DNA of 27,508 nt, from positions 1 to 27,508 of the forward strand of contig CBFHRN010000023.1 in NCBI GenBank assembly GCA_965658275.1, read 5' to 3'. The notes beneath the pieces are model-generated. The model was not told the DNA's origin and did no database searches. It worked only from the letters and a program-made list of their open reading frames with translations. Shown here in pieces: positions 23,842 to 27,508 of the stretch (the stretch's first letter is position 1; each line of letters opens with the position of its first letter). Source of the stretch: Croceimicrobium sp965658275. GTDB lineage: Bacteria > Bacteroidota > Bacteroidia > Flavobacteriales > Schleiferiaceae. A program made the translations under genes and the position numbers.

Positions 23842-24166
23842 AGGAGAAGACCAAGCGCTGCAATACCTGCTGCAAAAAGGTTATAAACTTCTCGCGCGAA
23901 ATTGGCGTTTTCGAAAAAAGGAAATAGACCTTATCCTATCCGATAAAAAAGTCCTGGTAATCGCCGAGGTAAAAGCTAGAGAAACGGACTTCTACGGCTA
24001 TCCGCAGGACTTCGTCTCTAAAATGAAACAAGGCTTTTTAATCCAGGCAGCCAATGCATACTCCGGCTTAATCAACTGGCACGGGGAAATCCGATTCGAT
24101 ATTGTGGCTATAACCTTTCAACCAGAATATCGAATTGAACATATTGAAGATGCATTTTACCCATAA
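23813..24166 (+). CDS. YraN family protein (UPF0102), endonuclease-like fold
   Basis: The 117-residue protein shows the family layout: GRKGEDQALQYLLQKGYKLL, ARNWRFRKKEIDLIL, VLVIAEVKAR and a terminal RFDIVAITF. The E...EIDLI...EVK residues are those of a restriction-endonuclease-like active site; the cellular role is not settled. The start at 23813 overlaps the previous gene by 29 bases in another frame. It is the last gene of pdxJ-ldc-yraN, followed at once by a hairpin. Confidence 0.92.
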   Translation: MSHNQKQGRKGEDQALQYLLQKGYKLLARNWRFRKKEIDLILSDKKVLVIAEVKARETDFYGYPQDFVSKMKQGFLIQAANAYSGLINWHGEIRFDIVAITFQPEYRIEHIEDAFYP

Positions 24167-24194
24167 AAAAAAGGGCTCCCAACGGGAACCCTTT
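24165..24194. terminator. Terminator between yraN and the TM2 gene
   Basis: AAAGGG-TCCC (24170-24180) pairs with GGGA-CCCTTT (24184-24194) around loop AAC with one C-A mismatch. The long A-run at its left becomes a T-run on the minus strand, so it best serves the TM2 gene; toward + it has only three T. Confidence 0.75.
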
Positions 24195-24216
24195 CTGATA
24201 TTCTTAAGCTGTTTGA

Positions 24217-24612
24217 CTAGAATTTTCCGGTAAGGATATTCACTAGGTCTACAATAGCCCAGATTCCAAAACCACCTCCAGTTAAGATGTAAAGGATGTT
24301 CCAACCAACTGGTTTCTTCTTGTACCAACGGTGAGCAGCAGCCCAACCTAAGAAGAACCATAATAAAACGGTAATCAACATTTCCTCCTCTTTACTAGAC
24401 ATGCGATCCTCGTCGTCGTCAGAAGATTCGTCAGCAAAGCTTGCAAGATCTGCATTACTTAACTCTTGTGACAATTCTAAATCTTGGGCGTCAATGATTA
24501 ATTCGGATTTAACTTCGGTTTGGGCTTTCTCCTTTGAAATCGGGAACGAAGCATAAATTGGACTAGCCAATAAGGATAAGCTCAATACCAAAAAGAATAG
24601 ATTCTTTTTCAT
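24217..24612 (-). CDS. TM2-domain membrane protein with signal peptide
   Basis: The 131-residue protein has a signal peptide (MKKNLFFLVLSLSLLASPIY), an acidic stretch with SSDDDEDRMSSKEEE (about residues 63-77), and a C-terminal TM2 domain: LLWFFLGWAAAHRWYKKKPV, then LTGGGFGIWAIVDLVNIL, two helices around a short basic turn. Function of bacterial TM2 proteins is unknown. An in-frame ATG 16 codons upstream would put hydrophilic residues before the signal peptide and overlap its leader, so 24612 is chosen. It is divergent from the secreted unknown at 24670. Confidence 0.85.
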   Translation of the reverse strand: MKKNLFFLVLSLSLLASPIYASFPISKEKAQTEVKSELIIDAQDLELSQELSNADLASFADESSDDDEDRMSSKEEEMLITVLLWFFLGWAAAHRWYKKKPVGWNILYILTGGGFGIWAIVDLVNILTGKF

Positions 24613-24641
24613 GTAGTCGATTGTTTTGAATTTGTTTCGCT

Positions 24642-24649
24642 CAAATGTA
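24642..24649 (-). promoter_or_regulatory. -7 promoter element of the TM2 gene
   Basis: TACATTTG on the minus strand matches TAnnTTTG exactly and ends 29 bases before the chosen ATG. Its position inside the longer reading also argues against the upstream start. Confidence 0.55.
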
Positions 24650-24657
24650 AAAAAATA

Positions 24658-24665
24658 CATCTTTG
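24658..24665 (+). promoter_or_regulatory. Possible -7 element of the secreted unknown gene
   Basis: CATCTTTG matches TAnnTTTG except at the first base and ends four bases before the ATG at 24670. A near-leaderless transcript would follow. Motif match only. Confidence 0.4.
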
Positions 24666-24669
24666 CACT

Positions 24670-25545
24670 ATGTTAAAAAATCAAATCTGTCTCTTTTCCT
24701 TCGTGCTACTGAGCTTTAACAGCGCTCTTTATGCTCAGAAACAAGAGTTTATGGGAACCCTTAAAGCCGATGGCATTGAGGCTTATACCATCAAGTTGAT
24801 TTTCGAAATAGCGGAAGATGGAACCATTGAAGGAAAATCCATAACCGACTTCAATGGAACCGACGAAACGACCTCTAGCCTAATTGGAAAATTAAATCGG
24901 AACCAAAAAACCCTTCAATTTAGAGAGATCGCCAACCTAAGTACACGAGCGGATACCGCGGAAGCTGACTTCTGCTACATCTCGGCTCAAACGCTAGAAA
25001 TCACACGCATCGAGGATAAGAACATGATCATTGGTCCCTTTAAAGGAGCATTCGCCAATGGGGAGTTTTGTGCCGAAGGCGAAATTCACATCGTTGGGCC
25101 CAATATTTTAGAATACGACAAAGCACCGCAGGAAAAACCCAAGTCCAATTTAGATTTAGACTCCAACAGAATGGAAGGTGATCCAATCGCCACGGTTGAC
25201 CTATCCCAACCCATTGGAGATGGGACCAAGGTTCCATTAAAATGGGAAACCGATAGTATTCGCTTGGATTTATGGGACACTTTTGAAGAAGACAATGATC
25301 AAGTATCTATTTACCACAACGGACTGCTAATCAAGAAGAACTTGGCTATAAAAAAGTACCGCCAAAGTTTTTATTTTCCTGTCGGCGAAGCTTGCATTAT
25401 TCGCATAAAAGCCGATAACGAAGGTTCTAACCCTCCCAACACGGTTAATGCGATACTCAGTGGAGGCACACAAAAACAAGCACTGGTTACCAAATTAAAA
25501 GCAGGTGAATCGGTGGAACTTGAAATTTCCAAAAATGCTCAGTAA
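24670..25545 (+). CDS. Secreted protein of unknown function
   Basis: I cannot name this 291-residue protein. It has a signal peptide (MLKNQICLFSFVLLSFNSAL, cut near YAQ) without a lipobox. An N-terminal beta-rich half begins FMGTLKADGIEAYTIKLIFE and contains two Cys (near residues 98 and 137) that could form a disulfide. A low-complexity linker (about 158-175, rich in Asp, Lys, Pro) leads to a C-terminal domain of about 100 residues (SIRLDLWDTFEEDNDQVSIY, then HNGLLIKKNLAIKK, ADNEGSNPPNTVNAIL). I recall the C-terminal pattern (LWD...D-D-VS-Y-NG...NEG--PPNTA) in other Bacteroidota exported proteins, of unknown role. No T9SS sorting domain is seen. It overlaps the DUF2752 gene by 11 bases. Confidence 0.8.
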   Translation: MLKNQICLFSFVLLSFNSALYAQKQEFMGTLKADGIEAYTIKLIFEIAEDGTIEGKSITDFNGTDETTSSLIGKLNRNQKTLQFREIANLSTRADTAEADFCYISAQTLEITRIEDKNMIIGPFKGAFANGEFCAEGEIHIVGPNILEYDKAPQEKPKSNLDLDSNRMEGDPIATVDLSQPIGDGTKVPLKWETDSIRLDLWDTFEEDNDQVSIYHNGLLIKKNLAIKKYRQSFYFPVGEACIIRIKADNEGSNPPNTVNAILSGGTQKQALVTKLKAGESVELEISKNAQ

Positions 25546-25852
25546 GTTAATTCATCGAATTCCTTCCAAACAAAGAGCTCTGATTTCTTTGGGCCTCAGT
25601 TTAATAGCTTTAGCCTTTCTTCTTTACTTGCCTGCTGATCATTTTGATGAGGGCCAAAGTATGTGCCTATCTGTATTGATTTTTGACATGGAGTGCTATG
25701 CCTGTGGGATGACACGCGGCATCCAGCACCTTTTGCATTTTGACTTCCAAGAAGCATGGGAGTTTAATAAACTTTCTTTCGTCGTTCTTCCTTTGGGAAT
25801 ATTTATGGTGGCTTCGCAAATCTATAAAATGTATCGAGCGGGCAACTCATAA
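25535..25852 (+). CDS. DUF2752 membrane protein
   Basis: The 105-residue protein has two membrane helices (about residues 14-33 and 80-98) around the DUF2752 signature: Cys54 and Cys57 in MECYACGMTRGIQHLL followed by FQEAWEFNKLS, with another Cys at 44. The usual motif is CP-CG-TRA; here it is CYACGMTRG. Function unknown. The ATG at 25535 overlaps the upstream gene by 11 bases, so the two are probably coupled; a GTG 10 codons earlier would extend deeper into that gene and is less likely. Confidence 0.83.
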   Translation: MLSKLIHRIPSKQRALISLGLSLIALAFLLYLPADHFDEGQSMCLSVLIFDMECYACGMTRGIQHLLHFDFQEAWEFNKLSFVVLPLGIFMVASQIYKMYRAGNS

Positions 25853-25893
25853 GTCTTTTTCCTAGTAATCAGTCATTTAATAGGCTTCGAGTC

Positions 25894-25924
25894 TTGCTAG
25901 ACAAATAAATTCGAACTACTTTTG
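25894..25924 (+). promoter_or_regulatory. Promoter of the RluB-type gene
   Basis: TTG (25894-25896) and TACTTTTG (25917-25924), spaced by 20 bases, match the TTG-N17-23-TAnnTTTG form known for Flavobacterium. It is the best full promoter match in the window. The expected start near 25931 gives a leader of about 67 bases. Confidence 0.7.
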
Positions 25925-25926
25925 CC

Positions 25927-25980
25927 GCCCGAAATAAGCCTGAAGCGTTCCCGGTGCGAACCGGCAGAGGCGATAAGGGC
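25927..25980 (+). promoter_or_regulatory. Possible structured 5' leader of the RluB-type gene
   Basis: Three nested pairings are possible: CCGGT/ACCGG (25951-25955 with 25960-25964) closing a GNRA tetraloop GCGA, GCCT/AGGC (25938-25941 with 25968-25971), and GCCC/GGGC (25927-25930 with 25977-25980). I do not recognise it as a known riboswitch. The inner hairpin is firm; the outer ones are short and the outermost may lie at or before the transcript start. Confidence 0.4.
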
Positions 25981-25998
25981 TGTGCAAAAATTAAAAGC

Positions 25999-26868
25999 AT
26001 GAGCCGTAAAGATTCTAGAAAGCCCAACCCTAGGGCGAAATTTGGTGCAAGTGGGGACAACAAGCCTGCTCGCAAAACGGGAGGAAAAGGTCCTAAAAGA
26101 CCCGTAAAACCTCAAAATGAAAAAAACTTCAACATTAAGGCCAATACGGAAGGTTCTAAGGACGCCACCCGTTTGAATAAATTCTTAGCCAATGCTGGCC
26201 TCGCTAGTCGACGTGAAGCCGATAAATTAATTGCTGCCGGGCTAGTAGAGATCAATGGAAAGGTTATCCAAGAAATGGGCTATAAAGTTGGTCCTCGCGA
26301 TACGGTTAAATTTAATGGCAGCATTGTTCGTCGCGAAAAGAAAGTTTATTACGTGCTTAATAAACCCAAAGGTTATATCACAACCACAGATGATCCCAAA
26401 GCGCGTAAGACTGTTATGGAATTGATGGCCAATACCGGGCAAGAGCGTATTTACCCAGTGGGTCGACTTGATCGACAAACTATGGGTGTTCTACTTTTTA
26501 CTAATGATGGTGACTTTGCTAAAAAGCTTACCCACCCTTCACACGGCGCTCGGAAAATCTACGATGTAACCCTAGACAAGAAATTGACTTTAGCGGATTT
26601 CCACGCGATTTCCGAGGGACTAGAACTTAATGATGGTCCCATCAAAGTAGATGAAATTAGCTTTATTGATGGAAAGGAGAAAAACCAAGTTGGTGTGGTT
26701 CTTCATTCTGGGCGTAATCGAATTGTTCGGAGAATCTTCCAGCATTTGGGCTACGAAGTGGTAAAATTAGACCGAACTGTTTTCGCTGGAATCACCAAAA
26801 AGAACCTTCGAAGAGGACAATGGCGCAGTCTTAGTCCAAAAGAAGTGGATCTTTTAATGATACACTAA
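25999..26868 (+). CDS. rluB: 23S rRNA pseudouridine synthase, RluB type
   Basis: The 289-residue protein starts with a basic, Lys/Arg/Pro/Gly-rich tail of about 55 residues, common in Bacteroidota members, then an S4 RNA-binding domain (TRLNKFLANAGLASRREADK) and the RsuA/RluB catalytic domain with VLNKPKGYITT, VGRLDRQTMGVLLFTNDG (catalytic Asp158), and LHSGRNRIVRRIFQHLGYEV. It would convert a uridine of 23S rRNA (position 2605 in E. coli numbering for RluB). RluE/RluF relatives cannot be fully excluded. The ATG at 25999 is chosen over GTG 25954 because the latter falls inside the leader hairpin. Confidence 0.88.
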   Translation: MSRKDSRKPNPRAKFGASGDNKPARKTGGKGPKRPVKPQNEKNFNIKANTEGSKDATRLNKFLANAGLASRREADKLIAAGLVEINGKVIQEMGYKVGPRDTVKFNGSIVRREKKVYYVLNKPKGYITTTDDPKARKTVMELMANTGQERIYPVGRLDRQTMGVLLFTNDGDFAKKLTHPSHGARKIYDVTLDKKLTLADFHAISEGLELNDGPIKVDEISFIDGKEKNQVGVVLHSGRNRIVRRIFQHLGYEVVKLDRTVFAGITKKNLRRGQWRSLSPKEVDLLMIH

Positions 26869-26891
26869 TCAGAAAAATTGCTTTTTTCGCG

Positions 26892-26907
26892 TTTAGGATT
26901 TTAGGAT
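26892..26907 (+). repeat. Tandem 8-base repeat at the AsmA-family start
   Basis: TTTAGGAT occurs twice in immediate succession, and the second copy runs into the ATG at 26906. The AGGA of the first copy lies seven bases before the start codon and could act as a Shine-Dalgarno sequence. Confidence 0.6.
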
Positions 26908-27508
26908 GAGAAAACGAATTTTCAAAACATTCGCCTGGATCCTAGGAACTCTACTCTTATTGCTTGGATTATGCATTGGCTTTCTTTTTTGGAAGCAGGA
27001 TCAAATCAAAGCAATGGTTATTGACTCGCTCAATGAGAACCTCAACGGCGAAATATCAGTTGCGCAGGCTTCAATCAGCTTGCGTAAGTTTCCAATGGCC
27101 GCCATTGAACTCGAGCAGGTATTAGCCAAAGGCTCCAATGACTTAAATGACACGCTTTTTCAAGTTGAGTCTCTCTTTCTTGAATTTAAGATGTGGGATG
27201 TTTTTGGAGATCAAATTCCCCTTCAGGCTTTAAGCCTTGAAAATGGGGACTTGCACCTTGTTCAACTAGGAAGGGTCAATAATTGGTCTATTTTCAAATC
27301 CGGCGAAAGCGAAAATGGCGATTTTGAATTAAGTATCGCTGCACTCCATTTTGTAGACATACGCTTCGATTACCGGAAAGACAATGACCTTTATGTGAAG
27401 GCTTACGCCACCGAAGCCAGCGCCAAAGGGCAATTTAGCTCGAACAATTGGGGTCTATTGCTTTCAATTGACGGGTACGCCGATGCGGTGGAAATGGAAA
27501 ATGTGGCC
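26906..27508 (+). CDS. AsmA-family protein (5' part; continues beyond window)
   Basis: The frame is open for 201 codons to the window end. It begins MRKRIFKTFAWILGTLLLLL, one N-terminal membrane helix (about residues 8-29), then FLFWKQDQIKAMVIDSLNEN, LNGEISVAQASISLRKFPMA and LEQVLAKGSNDLNDTLFQVE, with FLEFKMWDVFGDQIPLQALS after it. This is the AsmA/TamB-type opening: an inner-membrane anchor followed by a chorein-like beta groove in the periplasm. Family members are linked to phospholipid transport or outer-membrane biogenesis. The family is assigned on the N-terminus only. It starts 37 bases after the RluB-type gene, with no terminator between them. Confidence 0.8.
   Translation, partial: MRKRIFKTFAWILGTLLLLLGLCIGFLFWKQDQIKAMVIDSLNENLNGEISVAQASISLRKFPMAAIELEQVLAKGSNDLNDTLFQVESLFLEFKMWDVFGDQIPLQALSLENGDLHLVQLGRVNNWSIFKSGESENGDFELSIAALHFVDIRFDYRKDNDLYVKAYATEASAKGQFSSNNWGLLLSIDGYADAVEMENVA

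Noticed and set aside
25954..25998. GTG start extending the RluB-type protein by 15 residues
   Set aside because: The codon lies inside the leader hairpin, and the ATG at 25999 follows a normal untranslated leader; the extra residues have no family similarity that I can see.
1..27508. CRISPR arrays, toxin-antitoxin pairs, phage-defence or secondary-metabolite clusters
   Set aside because: I searched by eye for repeated spacers, paired small genes and nuclease/helicase or NRPS/PKS motifs and found none; YraN is a housekeeping nuclease-like protein in its usual context.

Overview
The window is a contiguous chromosomal segment from a member of the Bacteroidota, most likely a marine Flavobacteriia-like lineage (family not resolvable by eye). 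The reasons are the gldKLMN type IX secretion/gliding cluster, a secreted lipase-like enzyme with a T9SS C-terminal sorting domain, the TAnnTTTG type of promoter -7 element in front of many genes, few Shine-Dalgarno sequences, and the typical Bacteroidota gene string CBS protein - nadK - DUF6089 - uppS - bamA - skp - skp. Base composition looks moderate and even, and I see no insertion sequence, prophage, integrase, CRISPR array or replication origin.

Layout. 1-3900 (+): the 3' part of gldK, then gldL, gldM and gldN, closed by a terminator. 3955-8799: an FAD-dependent oxidoreductase, a DUF983 zinc-ribbon membrane protein (-), a divergently transcribed ABC-F ATPase, a bidirectional terminator, and the T9SS-exported alpha/beta hydrolase (-). 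8941-9139: two tandem tRNA-Arg genes (anticodons CCG and CCT). 9205-10957: a small membrane-anchored protein followed by a sensor histidine kinase gene broken by two frameshifts and one in-frame stop. 10954-13655 (-): DUF2461 protein and methionyl-tRNA synthetase. 13778-14539 (+): a YbfF-like esterase. 14528-22163 (-): an envelope-biogenesis operon read CBS - nadK - DUF6089 - uppS - bamA - skp - skp, then murI after a terminator. 22199-24166 (+): pdxJ, an S66 LD-carboxypeptidase and yraN, coupled by overlaps. 24217-25852: a TM2-domain protein (-) and, divergently, a secreted unknown protein overlapping a DUF2752 membrane protein. 25999-27508 (+): an RluB-type pseudouridine synthase behind a promoter and a hairpin-rich leader, then the start of an AsmA-family protein. 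No gene-free stretch exceeds 300 bases; the longest, 8800-8959, holds only the tRNA promoter and a repeat arm.

How the genes work together. The window is dominated by the cell envelope: T9SS machinery and a likely cargo, undecaprenyl diphosphate synthesis (uppS), D-glutamate supply (murI), peptide trimming (LD-carboxypeptidase), outer-membrane protein assembly (bamA with Skp-like chaperones) and an AsmA-type protein. Translation and cofactor genes (metG, two tRNAs, rluB, pdxJ, nadK, ABC-F) are interspersed. I found no convincing new multi-gene system. The most useful observations are the multiply broken histidine kinase, the terminator/promoter/start-codon overlaps at compact junctions, the many promoters so close to their start codons that near-leaderless transcripts are expected, a possible structured leader upstream of rluB, and the TM2/secreted/DUF2752 cluster of unknown function.
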